A stretch of 64,000 nucleotides of DNA, from contig NZ_JAIXZS010000098.1 in assembly GCF_027489515.1 (NCBI RefSeq), positions 31,406-95,405 on the forward strand. Direction: 5' to 3'. Shown piece after piece: positions 16,739 through 28,901 of this stretch. This DNA is from Novosphingobium sp. GTDB lineage: Bacteria; Pseudomonadota; Alphaproteobacteria; Sphingomonadales; Sphingomonadaceae. Numbering within the stretch: position 1 is the first letter of the stretch; each line of letters begins with the position of its first letter. Both the position numbers and the translations under genes were made by a program. The notes below the pieces were generated by a model, which worked only from the letters and a program-made list of their open reading frames with translations, was not told the origin of the DNA and searched no databases.

Positions 16739-18031
16739 TCATGACGCAGCCTCGCCGGGCGCCCCATTGCTGCGCTGAAGGCGCAGGCCGATGCCAAGCG
16801 CCAGCAGGGCCGGCCACGTGATGTAGACCAGGACTTCGAGATTTTCGCCGAAACTGTAGAGCCAGTAGGTAAGGCTCATCGTGAGCGCCAGACGCCCATA
16901 CCGGCCTCCGGCTGCTGCCAACACGCAGCCGATGAGCGATGAAACCATCGGAACTCCAAGGGCGATAACCCCCAGCAGGCCCTTGACGTAGAGCAGGCCG
17001 TACCAGCTGTGGTGGCTTCCGATCGGCATGTATTCGACGAGGTGCGGTCCGCGTTCGACAATCCCGTGGCCGAACCAGTAGGCTTCGTGCTGCCAGCGCT
17101 CGACCGCGATGCGGCCTAGCGTTGCGCGAACGCGCGACGAGGAGGCGCGCGCGCCGTTGAAGCTGCTCGAGGCTTGCTCGCTGAGCGCTGCAAGCTGTGG
17201 CAGCAGCCAACTGGCCACCAGCGTAACCGGTGCGAAGGCAAACCAGGTGTGCGCCTTGCCGAGCTTGCCCGCGAGCAGGGCGAGGGGGATGATGATCGCC
17301 AGCGCGACCAGTGCCATGCGCGATTGCGAGAGGAGGGCGATCAGCACACTCGCCGAATAGCCCGTCCAGCGCCATGGCGCCGACCGCTCTTCGCGCGCGA
17401 TGAGAAAGTGGATCACCGCGACCATCCCGGCGGCCGGCGACCAAGGAGCGAAGAACTGCCAGCGCGGGGTGCCGATCTCGGGGTCGACCGTGTAGAGTAC
17501 CACGGCGAAGAATTCATCGCTGGCACTGCCCAAGACCTTCAGGGGGGAGACCCACAGGATCGAGGGCAGGTGGAGGAACGGCGCAGCGAGGAACAGCGGC
17601 ATCAGGATCATGGTCTGGCGGCCCAATCGGCAGACTGCGCGCGCCAACACGCTGAGCCGGATCGGCAAGACATAGCCCGCGAAGGGGAACAGCCCGAGCA
17701 AGGCCCAGCCCTTTGCCCAGCCGACTGCCGACTTGACTGTCTGGGCGCTGCCCAGGCCGAACTGGGCATGCGCGACCAGCAGGATCAGGAGCATTGCGGC
17801 CATGCCGAGCAGCCAGGCCCAGACCTGGATCGGCAAGGGGCCGGGCCGCTCGCCTTCGGGCAAGGCAGGGGCGAGATAGCAGTTGCGCGCCGCCATGATA
17901 GCAAGCGCCCAGCCCAGCAGCGGGCCGGCCATGTAGAGCCCGCCGACCAGCCAGAGCCAATAGCTCCCGCCGATCGTGAAGGCGATCAGGCGTTCTGCAG
18001 CATTCGGCGCAGGATCGGTTGGCGTAGCCAT
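16739..18031 (-). CDS. Wzy/O-antigen-ligase-like polymerase
   Basis: 430-residue protein with about ten to twelve membrane helices and a large periplasmic loop. The loop contains the Wzy_C-like signature (GSHHSWYGLLYVKGLLG) seen in O-antigen polymerases and ligases. It is expected to polymerise the flipped repeat units on the periplasmic side. The 5' end overlaps the Wzz-like gene by 46 bases, so the two are co-translated. It is the last gene of the unit led by the Wza-like gene. Confidence 0.83.
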   Translation of the reverse strand: MATPTDPAPNAAERLIAFTIGGSYWLWLVGGLYMAGPLLGWALAIMAARNCYLAPALPEGERPGPLPIQVWAWLLGMAAMLLILLVAHAQFGLGSAQTVKSAVGWAKGWALLGLFPFAGYVLPIRLSVLARAVCRLGRQTMILMPLFLAAPFLHLPSILWVSPLKVLGSASDEFFAVVLYTVDPEIGTPRWQFFAPWSPAAGMVAVIHFLIAREERSAPWRWTGYSASVLIALLSQSRMALVALAIIIPLALLAGKLGKAHTWFAFAPVTLVASWLLPQLAALSEQASSSFNGARASSSRVRATLGRIAVERWQHEAYWFGHGIVERGPHLVEYMPIGSHHSWYGLLYVKGLLGVIALGVPMVSSLIGCVLAAAGGRYGRLALTMSLTYWLYSFGENLEVLVYITWPALLALGIGLRLQRSNGAPGEAAS

Positions 18032-19401
18032 AGGAGTCCAAAGGCAAGGAGGGTCATCAAGGTCGCCGCGAGCGCGCCGGCCAGAGCAATGATCGCCGAA
18101 GGGCTCGATGGCGCCTTGGGCAGCGAAGGCGCGGCAAGCACCTGCACCAGCGGGTAGGACGCGAAGGGGTCCTGCTTGTTGGTATCGAGCCGGGCAAGCG
18201 CGGAGGAGAACACCGCCTCGGTCACGCGCTGGTCGCGCTGGAGATCTGCGAGCTGCTGGGCCTGCAGGATCAACTGCGGGGCATCGGCCCGGGCGCGCGC
18301 CAGATCGCCGTGGAGTTCGGCGAGCGCGCTGCGCGTACCTGCCGCCTGCGCATCGCTGGCACTCATCGCCTGCATCAGAGTCGAGCGGCCGTCACCCAGC
18401 TGCAGATCGGTCTGGCGCAGCAGGGCCTGTTCGGAAAGGCCGGTCAGCTCCTGCCCGCGATGCACCAGCGCAGCGCGCAGCTGCGCGCTCTCCGCATCGG
18501 CCTGAGCCCGTGCGCTGTGCTGGGGGCCGAGGGTTCCCGCCTTGAGCTGGGCATCGGCATTGGCGGCAGCATACCGCTGCGCAAGTTCCGCAAAGATCGG
18601 ATCGCCCTTGAGCCGCATGATCACGTTCGCACCGCCGGGGCTGGCACCGAGCGTTCCCGAAAGGCGCGAGGCCGTGCCGCCCTGCATGCGCATCTGTACG
18701 CGCAGATCGCGTTCCTTGTCGCGGATCGTGTCAACCGAGGCGATCCGGCTGTTGAACTGCTCGAGCGTGGCAAGGCCATGGCTGGCCTGGAACTCGATCA
18801 GCTTGCGCTGCGCCGCCTTCACCTTGTCGGAAAGCTCGCTCAGATGCGCAAGATCGCTTTCCTCGCGCTTCTTGGCCTCATCCGCACGCAGAGCCGTGAG
18901 CTCCTCGACGAAGGCCTGCTGCAAGGCCATGGCGCGGCGATGCGCACCTTCGGCACTATGCGCGGTGATGCTGATCGCGATGAGGTTTGTCTGGTCCACG
19001 AGCTTTATGGTCGGTGTCGGGAACGTGTCCTCGCTCTCGTGCGCGATGCGCGCTGCGGCCCGCAGGGTGACATCGGCCGTCAGCAGCTGCTTGTAGTTCT
19101 CGGTCGGGCTGAGCGTGGAACTGGCGAAGGCGGAATTGCTCGTGCCTTGTGCCTGACCGATCGATTCGACGTTGATCGAGCTGCCGACACCCGATCCGGG
19201 CAGGATCAGGCTGAACTGGCTCGTGTAGCTGCGCGGCACGGCGATCAGATAGAGGGCGGTCAGGATCCAGATGGAGGCGATCACCGGTCCGATGATCACA
19301 AGATAGCGCCGGTAGCGGCCTACCGAAGGCAAGCCGTTGCGAACGAAACCCCAGATCCGGACGAGCCGCCGGTCGGGCTGAATTTGCTGTGCGAAGTTCA
19401 T
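17986..19401 (-). CDS. Wzz/GNVR-type chain-length determinant
   Basis: 471-residue inner-membrane protein with one helix near residues 35-55 (IGPVIASIWILTALYLIAV), a long periplasmic coiled-coil region (about 165-400) and a second helix near the C-terminus (IIALAGALAATLMTLLAFG). This is the layout of polysaccharide co-polymerases that set EPS chain length. No tyrosine-kinase domain is fused, and no separate Wzc-like kinase was seen in the window. It overlaps the upstream Wza-like gene by 4 bases and the polymerase gene by 46. Confidence 0.86.
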   Translation of the reverse strand: MNFAQQIQPDRRLVRIWGFVRNGLPSVGRYRRYLVIIGPVIASIWILTALYLIAVPRSYTSQFSLILPGSGVGSSINVESIGQAQGTSNSAFASSTLSPTENYKQLLTADVTLRAAARIAHESEDTFPTPTIKLVDQTNLIAISITAHSAEGAHRRAMALQQAFVEELTALRADEAKKREESDLAHLSELSDKVKAAQRKLIEFQASHGLATLEQFNSRIASVDTIRDKERDLRVQMRMQGGTASRLSGTLGASPGGANVIMRLKGDPIFAELAQRYAAANADAQLKAGTLGPQHSARAQADAESAQLRAALVHRGQELTGLSEQALLRQTDLQLGDGRSTLMQAMSASDAQAAGTRSALAELHGDLARARADAPQLILQAQQLADLQRDQRVTEAVFSSALARLDTNKQDPFASYPLVQVLAAPSLPKAPSSPSAIIALAGALAATLMTLLAFGLLWLRQPILRRMLQNA

Positions 19402-20645
19402 GGCTTGAGATTCTTTGCAAGAACCGCCGGCCCGAGCAGACTGCCCACGACGCCCACGGCATCGACAAACGTCATCGCCGTGCTGTCGTAGCAGGCGATC
19501 GCATCGCCGGGCATCAGGTAGGGATCGACCTCGTCGCGATCGGCATCGCGGACGAGGGCCTCGACCTTCCGGGCAATGACCACCGAATGGCCGTTGACCG
19601 GATTGCGCGAGATCAGCACCGCGCTGCGCCCCGCGTTGAGCGCCGAGCCGCCGACGCAGTTGGCCGCGATCAGGCCCTGCAGAAAGCGCGTGCCATAAGG
19701 CAGGCTCGTCGCATCCCGGCCGATGGCGGAAGCTGCATTGCTGGCCGCCGGGCGCGAAAGGTTCGACATGTAGACGCGGATGCCCGGTGCGGTGACGGGG
19801 CTGGGGCGGACCAGCTTCTGCTGGAAGCAGCCCTTGGACGGAATGATGATGCGGTCGCCGCGGGCAAGCTGCGGATCGACAGGCAGGCCGCCGGTGCCGT
19901 CGCTGCCTTCGACACCGCCCAGCACCGGGCTGAGATCGATCCGGGCATAGCGATCACCGCGCACGAGGTAGACGGCATCGAGCGCTGCATCTGGGCGCAG
20001 TCCGCCCGCCGCCCGGATGGCGGTTGCCAGCGATCGGCCATTGTTGAAATCGCCCAGAGCCGGGTTGGCAACTGTCGTTGCGCGCGCGTCGGTGGCGCGT
20101 TCCCCCGCGACGATCACGCCCGGCTCGAACACCGCACCTTCGACCGACACCGAAACCCCGGCGCGCTCGGTCGGCACAAGCCGGAGATTGTTGGCGATGT
20201 CGCGGATCAGGCCGGCTGCAACGAGCCTGCTGCGCACCTCTTCAGACACGGCGCCGCTGCTGCGCCCGGCCGCAGCGATTGCCCCGATTCCGTTGATCGT
20301 CAGGCTGCCGTTCGCCGCAATTACATAGTCGTGCGAAAGCACATCCTTGTCGCCGCTGACATCGAGCCGCAGCCGGTCACCCGGCCCCATCACATCGGGG
20401 AACGCGGCCAGCGCCTCGGCCGGTTCCGCCGCCAGTGCGCCGAGGGCGGCGGGCAGCTGCGGGGTCAGGCAGCGCTCTGCACGGGCAGTCTCTTCGAGGC
20501 GCTGGGTGGGTTGATACTGGGCACTGGCCACATTGCGGGGCGTCGGCATGGTCGCGCAGCCGCTGGTCAGGGCGAGCACCATCATCGCGACGATGCGTGG
20601 CGAGCCCTTCAATCGGGTCAGTGTGGGGCGAAGCATCTGGGACAT
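19398..20645 (-). CDS. Wza-like outer-membrane polysaccharide export lipoprotein
   Basis: 415-residue export protein with a lipoprotein signal (hydrophobic MMVLALTSGC, Cys as +1), a Poly_export domain (PGDRLRLDVSGD, YVIAANGSLTINGIGAI) and SLBB-like repeats. It would form the outer-membrane exit for EPS. The start at 20645 is well supported: GGAG at 20655-20652 is correctly spaced, and the next upstream ATG (20672) lies inside the sigma-54 promoter. First gene of the leftward wza-wzz-wzy unit. Confidence 0.88.
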   Translation of the reverse strand: MSQMLRPTLTRLKGSPRIVAMMVLALTSGCATMPTPRNVASAQYQPTQRLEETARAERCLTPQLPAALGALAAEPAEALAAFPDVMGPGDRLRLDVSGDKDVLSHDYVIAANGSLTINGIGAIAAAGRSSGAVSEEVRSRLVAAGLIRDIANNLRLVPTERAGVSVSVEGAVFEPGVIVAGERATDARATTVANPALGDFNNGRSLATAIRAAGGLRPDAALDAVYLVRGDRYARIDLSPVLGGVEGSDGTGGLPVDPQLARGDRIIIPSKGCFQQKLVRPSPVTAPGIRVYMSNLSRPAASNAASAIGRDATSLPYGTRFLQGLIAANCVGGSALNAGRSAVLISRNPVNGHSVVIARKVEALVRDADRDEVDPYLMPGDAIACYDSTAMTFVDAVGVVGSLLGPAVLAKNLKP

Positions 20646-20673
20646 GGGAATCTCCGGGGTTTGCCCCAGCATG

Positions 20674-20688
20674 GCAATCCCTGTGCCA
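20674..20688 (-). promoter_or_regulatory. Consensus sigma-54 promoter of the wza-wzz-wzy unit
   Basis: Minus strand TGGCAC (20688-20683), five bases, TTGC (20677-20674): a full match to the -24/-12 consensus. The predicted start near 20662 gives a 17-base leader containing the GGAG ribosome site. The shared cluster D lies 107-153 bp upstream. Confidence 0.85.
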
Positions 20689-20761
20689 GTTCCCGAAATC
20701 TGATGGAATTGCGCTGTTTCGGCTGAATCCGGGCCGATTCCCGTTTTGCAATCGCGCCTTC

Positions 20762-20822
20762 TTCGCATTTTGCAAAGGCCAGGATTGGCATTTTGCAAAC
20801 ATCAACATTCGCGAAATGCGAA
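20762..20822. promoter_or_regulatory. Cluster D of three palindromes between divergent units
   Basis: Dyads at 20762-20776 (12/12, TTCGCA-TTT-TGCAAA), 20785-20799 (11/12) and 20808-20822 (11/12), with centres exactly 23 bp apart. They are placed 84-130 bp before the rightward promoter at 20873 and 107-153 bp before the leftward promoter at 20688. They probably serve both directions and so mediate autoregulation of the activator. Confidence 0.65.
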
Positions 20823-20872
20823 CGAACTGCTAAGGAAAGGTCCTTATGCTGCCGTTCATGCCTTTCGCGATT

Positions 20873-20887
20873 TGGCACGCATCCTGC
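20873..20887 (+). promoter_or_regulatory. Sigma-54 promoter of the response-regulator gene
   Basis: TGGCAC (20873-20878), five bases, CTGC (20884-20887), T. One mismatch to consensus. The predicted start is near 20899 with the ATG at 20926. A sigma-54 promoter in front of a sigma-54 activator indicates positive autoregulation. Confidence 0.72.
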
Positions 20888-20925
20888 TTAGTTACGCCGG
20901 AAACCTACTAACTCTGGTACCGTTC

Positions 20926-22349
<1,424 letters not shown>

Positions 22350-22353
<4 letters not shown>

Positions 22354-25300
22354 ACCTCGCGGCGAGCGGACCCTCGATGAACAGAGCGCAAGGCGCGCGC
22401 GATGGGTTCATTCTCGTGCTGTCGCTGTTCGAGGCGCGGTTCGTCTATCCCAATGTAGACGCGCTCACCGTCATGCTCGTGCCGTCGGTGATGCTGGCAG
22501 CTGTGTTCGCGCTCGATTGGCGGAGGCCATGGACGCAGATCCTGCGCATGCTGCTTGCTTCGCTATTCGGCCTCATGCTTGGCGGCATTCCGCCGGCAAA
22601 CGCGGCTGTTGCTGCTCTCCTCGCCGGTTTGCAGGCCGTGATGGGCGGCGCCGCACTCAAGAAGCTCGCGCCGGGTGGTCTTGATCTGACCATGCCAGAT
22701 GCGGTGCTGAAGCTTGGCATTGTCGCCACGGTGATCGCGCCGCTGTTCAGTCTGATATTTACCGTGTTCATGCTTTCCGTGCAGCAACCCGGAGGCGCGT
22801 TCGCTGCCATGTCCGAGTTGTCCAGCCTCTCGGGCCTTCAAGAAACCAACGCATTCCGATGGGTCCTGCCCAATGCCATCGGCATTGTCATTGCTACGCC
22901 GCTCTTCCTCGGGTTGCTGGAAGACCGCTCGTTTCACCTGTCCAGCCTGCTCTCGCTCCGGCGGGCGGCAGGGTTTGTGTCAGTCGCCGCGCTCACGGCA
23001 CTCGTCTTTCTGAGCGGTGGGCACACCTACATCTTCTTCGTGTGCCCCGCGCTGGTCTGGGTCAGCGTCTCATTGGGAATCCGCGATACCGCCGCAGCGC
23101 ACTTGCTCTCCATCCTGATCGCCACGGTGGCGGTTGCCTTTGGCAACGGCCCGGCCGACGTGCTGGCGATAGCGCCCGAGGGCCGGTATCTTTTCATCGA
23201 GACGGCGTATCTTTGCTGCTACGGCTGCCTCCTGCCGATCGCGGCATCGATGGAGGCACGCCGCCGTCTCGAGCAGGAGCTTGCGCAGACGCTGGCCTTC
23301 ACGTCCGAGATCCTCCACAACATGCAGGAAGTCGTGTTTCGCACCGATGTCCGGGGGCGCTGGACGTTCCTCAATCCGGCATGGGAGGCGATGACCGGCT
23401 TCACCGTTGCGGAAACGCTTGAAGGATCGGGCCCGGCCGTGCTCGATCTTGGCGATATCGTCGAGACGCTGGTGCAGTCCGAGCGGTCCCGCGGGGCCGA
23501 ACCCGACGAACTGCGCACCCATCGCAGCTTTGCACGGCGCGACGGAGAGATCCGCGAAGCGGACATCAGCATCCGCCGGATCACCACGCCGGACGGACGG
23601 TTCGAAGGCATCGCGGGCAGTATTCGCGATGTTTCCGACCAACGGCGCTATGTTGTCGCGCTGGAGGCCAGCGAGCAGCGTTTCCGGCAGCTGTGCGACA
23701 CCTCGCCCATCGGCATCCTGCGCTGTGATCGCCATGGCCTGATCACCTACGTCAACCAGCGCATCGAACTGCTCGTCATGGCGCCGGCCTCGGCGATTGT
23801 TGGCAAACTCTGGTCCGAAGTGCTCGGCCTCGCCAACACCCAGGCAATCGATCAGATCAATCACTCGCTGATGACCCCGGGTGCGGTCTTCGAGAACGAG
23901 ATCAACTACATCGACAGGTCCGGGCTCAAGCGCTGGCTGACCTTCACCGCAACCGGTGAGTTCGAGAACGGCTCGCGGCTCAGCGGCTATATCGCCGCGG
24001 TCACCGATGTGACCCAGCGCAAGGCGAGCGACATAGAACTGGCAAGCCGCACCCGTGAGCTCAGGCTGGTTACCGAGAACATCAATGACATGGTGTTCCG
24101 GATCGGGCTCGACGGTCATTGCCTCTACGTCACGCCTTCGGTGCGTCAGGTCCTCGGCTACGATCCGAACGCGCTTCTTGGCGTGCCGATGCTGATCCGC
24201 ATCCACCCCGATGATATCGGGGCTGTCCGCACCGGGTTCGACCAGCTCCTCCAGGGCAAGGTCGACAATCTCAGCGTGGCCTACCGGGCGCTCCCCGCGA
24301 AGACCGAAACCGAATACCGCTGGCTTGAGGCCAATTGCCGGCTGCTACGGACCCGCAAGGGCGCCCCGCACGAGATTGTCGCTTCAGTGCGCGATATCAC
24401 CGCGCGCAAGCTGCTCGAAACCGATCTCATCGAAGCGCGCCACCGTGCCGAACAGGCCACTGCCGCGAAGAGCACATTCCTTGCCAACCTCAGTCACGAG
24501 ATCCGCACGCCGATGAATGGCGTGATCGGCCTCTCGGAACTGCTTCTTGATCATCCGCTCGACGATACCAGCCGAAACTATGTCCGGCTGATTTCCGAAT
24601 CCGGCGCGACGATGATGAAGCTGCTCAACGACATTCTCGATATCGCCAAGATCGATGCAGGGCGGCTGCAGCTGTTGGCTGAGCCTTTCAATCTGCACGA
24701 TTGCCTTGCCGATTGCATGAGCCTGATGACCGCCAGCGCGGTTGGCAAGCGGCTGGCGCTCGATCTCGATATCGCCCCCGATGTGCCGCGGTCGATTGTG
24801 GGCGACAGCCTGCGCCTGCGCCAGATCCTTGCAAACCTCATCGGCAACGCCGTCAAGTTCACCGAGACGGGGCAGATCCGGCTTTCCGCCCGAACTGAAG
24901 GGGACCAATTGGTGATCGCGGTGGACGATACCGGGATCGGCATCTCGCAAGCTGCGCAGGCGAAGGTCTTCGAAGACTTCGGTCAAGGTGAGGAAAGCAT
25001 TGTCGCTTCCTACGGCGGTACGGGTCTGGGCTTGCCGATCTCGCGCCGGATTGCCGAAGCCATGGGCGGAACCTTGACCCTCAGGAGCGAGCTTGGTGTC
25101 GGTACTTCCCTGGTACTGCGGATCAAACTGACCCTTCCGGACGCCGCGACCGTTTCCACCACGCTACCTGCCCCGGCGCCATCCTTGCCCGAGCTGCCAT
25201 CGATGCGCATTCTTGTTGCCGAAGATGGCCGCACCAACCAGCTGATCCTTACGGCCATGCTGGAAAAGCTGGGCCATCGTGTAACATTGGCGCAGACAGG

Positions 25301-25601
25301 CGAAGAAGCGATCGCGATGGTTCATGAGGCCATCGCCGAGACCCAGCCATTTGGAGTGGTTCTCATGGATATCCAGATGCCGGGAATGGACGGCATGACC
25401 GCAACCAGGTTGCTGCGGGAAAGCGGCATTACCGCCGGAATGCTTCCGATCATTGCGGTGACCGCGAACGGCTATCAGGAAAGCATTGACCAGTGCCTTG
25501 CGGCCGGGATGCAAGGGCACCTCGTGAAGCCTGTGCGAAGCGCGGAGATCGCGGCCGAACTTGCGAGGGTCGCCAATCAGGACGCAAGCTGCTTCCATTA
25601 A
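22350..25601 (+). CDS. MASE1-PAS hybrid histidine kinase
   Basis: 1083-residue membrane hybrid kinase. An N-terminal MASE1-like region with about eight helices (about 10-300) is followed by three PAS/PAC units (about 315-690; VVFRTDVRGRWTFLNPAWEA, GILRCDRHGLITYVNQRIEL, MVFRIGLDGHCLYVTPSVRQ). HisKA with H716 (LSHEIRTPMNGV), HATPase_c (ANLIGNAVKFTETG, GTGLGLPISRRI) and a receiver (LVAEDGRTNQLIL, Asp in VVLMDIQMPGMDG) complete it. It is translationally coupled to the sigma-54 regulator, making it a likely cognate kinase. As it ends in a receiver, it needs an Hpt protein; the one at 13692 is the local candidate. Confidence 0.88.
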
Positions 25602-26058
25602 ATATTTGTTATAAAGCCAAAAAGTTTCCATTCTCGCGCTTCGGTGATTTCCCGTCACGCTGACTTGGAGGATCTGAAAGCAAGTCGGAATGACAGATGA
25701 GAAGGCGATGGCCACACCAGGGCAGAGCCGCGGGGCCAGATCCCGGGTGATCCGATCCCAACAACGTTCGCGTCGCAGAAGCCATCCGGCTGACTGGCAT
25801 AAGCAGGTCGAAGCGCTGCGAACGCATTGCCTCCGACGCGATCGGGACGATCAAGGTCTGCCGCTGCGCTCATACCGATGACCAGCCTGCACGCTGAAGC
25901 GTTTCGGAGCGCTCTGCAGGTGCAAGAACGTCTTCCAGAACCCCGTTGGGGCAGGATGCAGGCGCAAATCTATGGCTTCCAGCGGCCTCGCAACCCTGAA
26001 AACATCCGAGGTTCCTGTGAGACACAATGATGCGGGTGAACGCCGGTGGACTGTGGCG
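25602..26058. other. Intergenic region without a recognised gene (457 bp)
   Basis: Between the kinase gene and tRNA-Gly. Short open frames on both strands (for example 25690-25881) have arginine-rich, compositionally odd translations and no ribosome site, so none is called. No hairpin with a T tract was found after the kinase stop. Confidence 0.55.
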
Positions 26059-26132
26059 TGGAGCGGGTGAAGGGAATCGAACCCTCGTATTCAGCTTGGG
26101 AAGCTGCTGCTCTACCATTGAGCTACACCCGC
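26059..26132 (-). tRNA. tRNA-Gly(CCC)
   Basis: 74 bases with encoded CCA (26061-26059 on the minus strand). The acceptor stem GCGGGTG pairs with CACCCGC, the anticodon loop is TTCCCAA (anticodon CCC), and the T arm is GAGGGTTCGATTCCCTT. The closing pair of the anticodon stem looks like G-A, a minor irregularity. It closely resembles glyU of other proteobacteria. Confidence 0.95.
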
Positions 26133-26321
26133 GCGGGCAACTCCCGATGGAGCGGGAGGCAGTGCCTGCGGCGAACGCCGGACCGCCGTATGGCGGGATC
26201 GCCCGCATGCATCAAGCCCCTTTGCGCTCCGCGCGCCGCGCTACCGCCAGAATCCGTGCAACAGAATCCCATTGCCTAGCGCCCGGCCTGTAGCTAAAGC
26301 GCGCCCCTGCCCACACGGCAC

Positions 26322-26397
26322 GCCGCTTTAGCTCAGTCGGTAGAGCACATCATTCGTAATGATGGGGTCAGGTGTTCGAATCACCTAAGCGGCACCA
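26322..26397 (+). tRNA. tRNA-Thr(CGT)
   Basis: 76 bases including encoded CCA. Acceptor stem GCCGCTT/AAGCGGC, D arm GCTCAGTCGGTAGAGC, anticodon stem CATCA/TGATG with loop TTCGTAA (anticodon CGT, reading ACG), T loop TTCGAAT. All stems pair fully. Confidence 0.96.
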
Positions 26398-26566
26398 TTT
26401 CCACCTCCGCCAATGTCCGCGTGCGGTTGAAAAATCCCGGAAATCTGCCATAAAATCGACTGGCTCAGCCAGAAGTTTCCGCATAAATCCGTCTGCATCC
26501 AGACGCATTTGGGGGCCTTTTGAGTAGCCGCCTTGATGGGGCTCCCGGATATCCCTTGCAGCGTGC

Positions 26567-28897
26567 CTACCCCGCTGCGCTTGCGGCTGTGGCCCATTGC
26601 TGGTCTCGGTTCAGTCGCTGGACCAGGCCGGCAACCTCGCTGGACGGAACCGGGCGGCTCACCAGGTACCCCTGGATGAGATCGCAGCCCTCGTGGCGCA
26701 AGGCTTCCATCGTTGCTTCAAGCTCGACCCCTTCGGCCAATGTTTCGATGCCAAGTGCCGCTGCAAGCGTGGTGATGGCACGGATGATCGCGGTTGCGCT
26801 CGTGTCGCTGCCAAGATCGCGCACGAAGCTCTGGTCGATCTTGAGCTTGTCGAACGGGAAAGAGCGCAAGTAGCTCAGCGAGGAGTAGCCGGTCCCGAAA
26901 TCATCAAGCGCGATCCGCACACCGAGGCTGCGCATGCTGTGCAGCATGGCGAGGGTGCGCTCCACGTTGCCGATGAAGATGCTTTCGGTGATTTCGAGTT
27001 CGAGCCGGTGTGCCGGAAGGCCCGAGGCGGCGAGGGCCTGGACGATGGTCTGGGCAAGGACGGGGCTGGAGAACTGGCGCGGCGAGATGTTGACCGCCAC
27101 GGAGAGATCACCGGGCCAGGCAGCGGCGCGCGCGCAGGCATCGCGGATGACCCACTCGCCGATCGGCACGATGAGGCCGGTTTCCTCGGCCAGCGGGATG
27201 AATTCGGCGGGACTTATCAGGCCGCGCTCAGGGTGGTTCCAGCGGATCAGCGCCTCGAAGCCCTTGAGGCGCTGCTCGGCCATCGAATAGAGCGGCTGGA
27301 AGTACAGTTCGAACCCGCCTTCGCGCACGGCGCGGCGCAACTCCAGTTCGAGCTGCCGCCGGCGGCGTGCTTCCTCGTCGAGCGCCGCCTCGAAGAAATG
27401 ATAGGTGCCCTTGCCTTCGCTTTTGGCGCGATAGAGCGCGAGATCGGCATTCTTGAGGAGTTCATCGCTGCTGGCGCCATCCGAAGGTCCGACCGCGACG
27501 CCGAAGCTGGCCGTGAGCTGCACCGTTCGGCCGCCGATATCGACTTCATCGTTGAGCAAGGCGTGGATCGAGCGGGCAAGCGAGGCCGGATCGGCGCCTT
27601 CGCCAAGGCCGGTGACCAGCAGGCCGAACTCGTCACCGCCGAAGCGGGCAACCATGTGATCGGGGAAGTGTTCCTGCAGGCGCTGGCCGGCCTGCCGGAG
27701 CAGCGCATCGCCGCAGGGGTGGCCGAGCGTGTCGTTGATGATCTTGAAATTGTCGAGATCGACAAAGACGACCATTGTGCGCGAGGTCGGCGTCTGCCTG
27801 GTAACGGCGCGGTCGAGCTTCTCGATGAAGAAGCGGCGATTGGGCAGGCTGGTCAGCCCATCGTGCAACGCGCTGTGCACAATCTGGCGCTCGCGCTCCT
27901 CGATCGCATCGACCATCGCATTGAAGCTCTGCGCCAGATCGGCGACTTCGGCATCGCCCGTGATCGCAACCTTCGAGACAGTGCCGCCCGCATAGCGCTG
28001 CGCAGCTTCAGCGAGCTGGCTGAGCGGGCGGCTGATGCTGCGCGCAATGCGGGAAGCAAGCCAAAGGCCGGCGAGTGTGCCGACGAGCGCGATGACCATG
28101 AGCGCGGTGTTGAGCGCGCGGTAGGCCTGCATCGCCTTTTCGAGCGAATGGCTGAGGATGAGGCGCGGCTCGATCCCGCGCTGAAGGCTGGGGAGCGCAG
28201 AGAGGCGGACGAGTTGGCGGCCTTGCGGAGACGGCAGTTCGCCGATGCTGCCGAGGCCGAGCGCCCTTTGGGCAGGGGCCAGCGTGGTCGCAGGGGCGAC
28301 CGAGGCCTTGATCGGCACGGCGGAAAGGCGGCCCAAGGCTTCGAGATCGCGCGTGCCGAGCGGCTGGGCGAGGATCAGCCAGCCGGCGAGATCGGGGGTC
28401 TCGATCGGAGCCGCAACCGCGAGGCCGAGCTGGCCCTTGAGATCGATCACGCCGCTGGCGCCGCCCGCATCGAGTGCCGGAAGCAGCGCCTTGCCATCGA
28501 GCGCAGGGGCACCGGGGCTGGTCACCACCGTGCCGTCGAGCATGACGACGGCGGCGACTTCAGCGCCGGTCCGCTCGCCCAGGCTGGCAAGCGCGGAGCC
28601 GAGTGTGGCGCGGTCATTCAGGGCAAAGGCCTCGCGGAAACCGAAATCGCGCGCGACGACCATCGCGGCATCGCGCAGCTGCCCGGCGCGGCTGGCGATC
28701 AGCTGCTCGAAGACGCGGGCATTGGCGGCCATGTCGCGCTCGGCAACAGCGTGGGCGAAAAGGCTGACCCCGCTACCCGCGACTCCGACGGTGACGGCCA
28801 TGACGCCTGCGAGCAGTGCCATGAACAGCGCGGCGATGCGCGCGCGCAAGGTGCGGGGGCGCAAGGCGGCGATGCGGGTAGCAAGGGCGAACTGCAT
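26567..28897 (-). CDS. GGDEF-EAL cyclic-di-GMP enzyme with periplasmic sensor and HAMP
   Basis: 776-residue membrane protein. One N-terminal helix (about 22-48), a periplasmic CACHE-like sensor (about 50-260), a second helix ([20 protein letters not shown]), HAMP (about 280-340), GGDEF with intact RFGGDEF near residue 417, and EAL with intact FEALIRW near residue 548 and [13 protein letters not shown]. Both active sites look complete, so it may make and/or break cyclic di-GMP. It starts 4 bases after the end of the cupredoxin-like gene, so that periplasmic protein is a likely partner in signalling. Confidence 0.9.
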   Translation of the reverse strand: MQFALATRIAALRPRTLRARIAALFMALLAGVMAVTVGVAGSGVSLFAHAVAERDMAANARVFEQLIASRAGQLRDAAMVVARDFGFREAFALNDRATLGSALASLGERTGAEVAAVVMLDGTVVTSPGAPALDGKALLPALDAGGASGVIDLKGQLGLAVAAPIETPDLAGWLILAQPLGTRDLEALGRLSAVPIKASVAPATTLAPAQRALGLGSIGELPSPQGRQLVRLSALPSLQRGIEPRLILSHSLEKAMQAYRALNTALMVIALVGTLAGLWLASRIARSISRPLSQLAEAAQRYAGGTVSKVAITGDAEVADLAQSFNAMVDAIEERERQIVHSALHDGLTSLPNRRFFIEKLDRAVTRQTPTSRTMVVFVDLDNFKIINDTLGHPCGDALLRQAGQRLQEHFPDHMVARFGGDEFGLLVTGLGEGADPASLARSIHALLNDEVDIGGRTVQLTASFGVAVGPSDGASSDELLKNADLALYRAKSEGKGTYHFFEAALDEEARRRRQLELELRRAVREGGFELYFQPLYSMAEQRLKGFEALIRWNHPERGLISPAEFIPLAEETGLIVPIGEWVIRDACARAAAWPGDLSVAVNISPRQFSSPVLAQTIVQALAASGLPAHRLELEITESIFIGNVERTLAMLHSMRSLGVRIALDDFGTGYSSLSYLRSFPFDKLKIDQSFVRDLGSDTSATAIIRAITTLAAALGIETLAEGVELEATMEALRHEGCDLIQGYLVSRPVPSSEVAGLVQRLNRDQQWATAASAAG

Positions 28898-28901
28898 CGG
28901 A

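Noticed and set aside
20747-20759. TTTGCA followed by ATC and GCGCCT near cluster D
   Set aside because: Only the left half matches; the right half fails at most positions.
20746-20925. N-terminal extension of the sigma-54 regulator
   Set aside because: It would translate the enhancer cluster and the promoter; the receiver domain starts cleanly at the ATG at 20926.
25690-25881. Small open frames between the MASE1 kinase and tRNA-Gly
   Set aside because: No ribosome site, arginine-rich composition and competing frames on both strands.
26059-26397. tRNA pair as an integration site for a mobile element
   Set aside because: No integrase gene, no repeat of a tRNA 3' end and no change in gene style on either side within the window.
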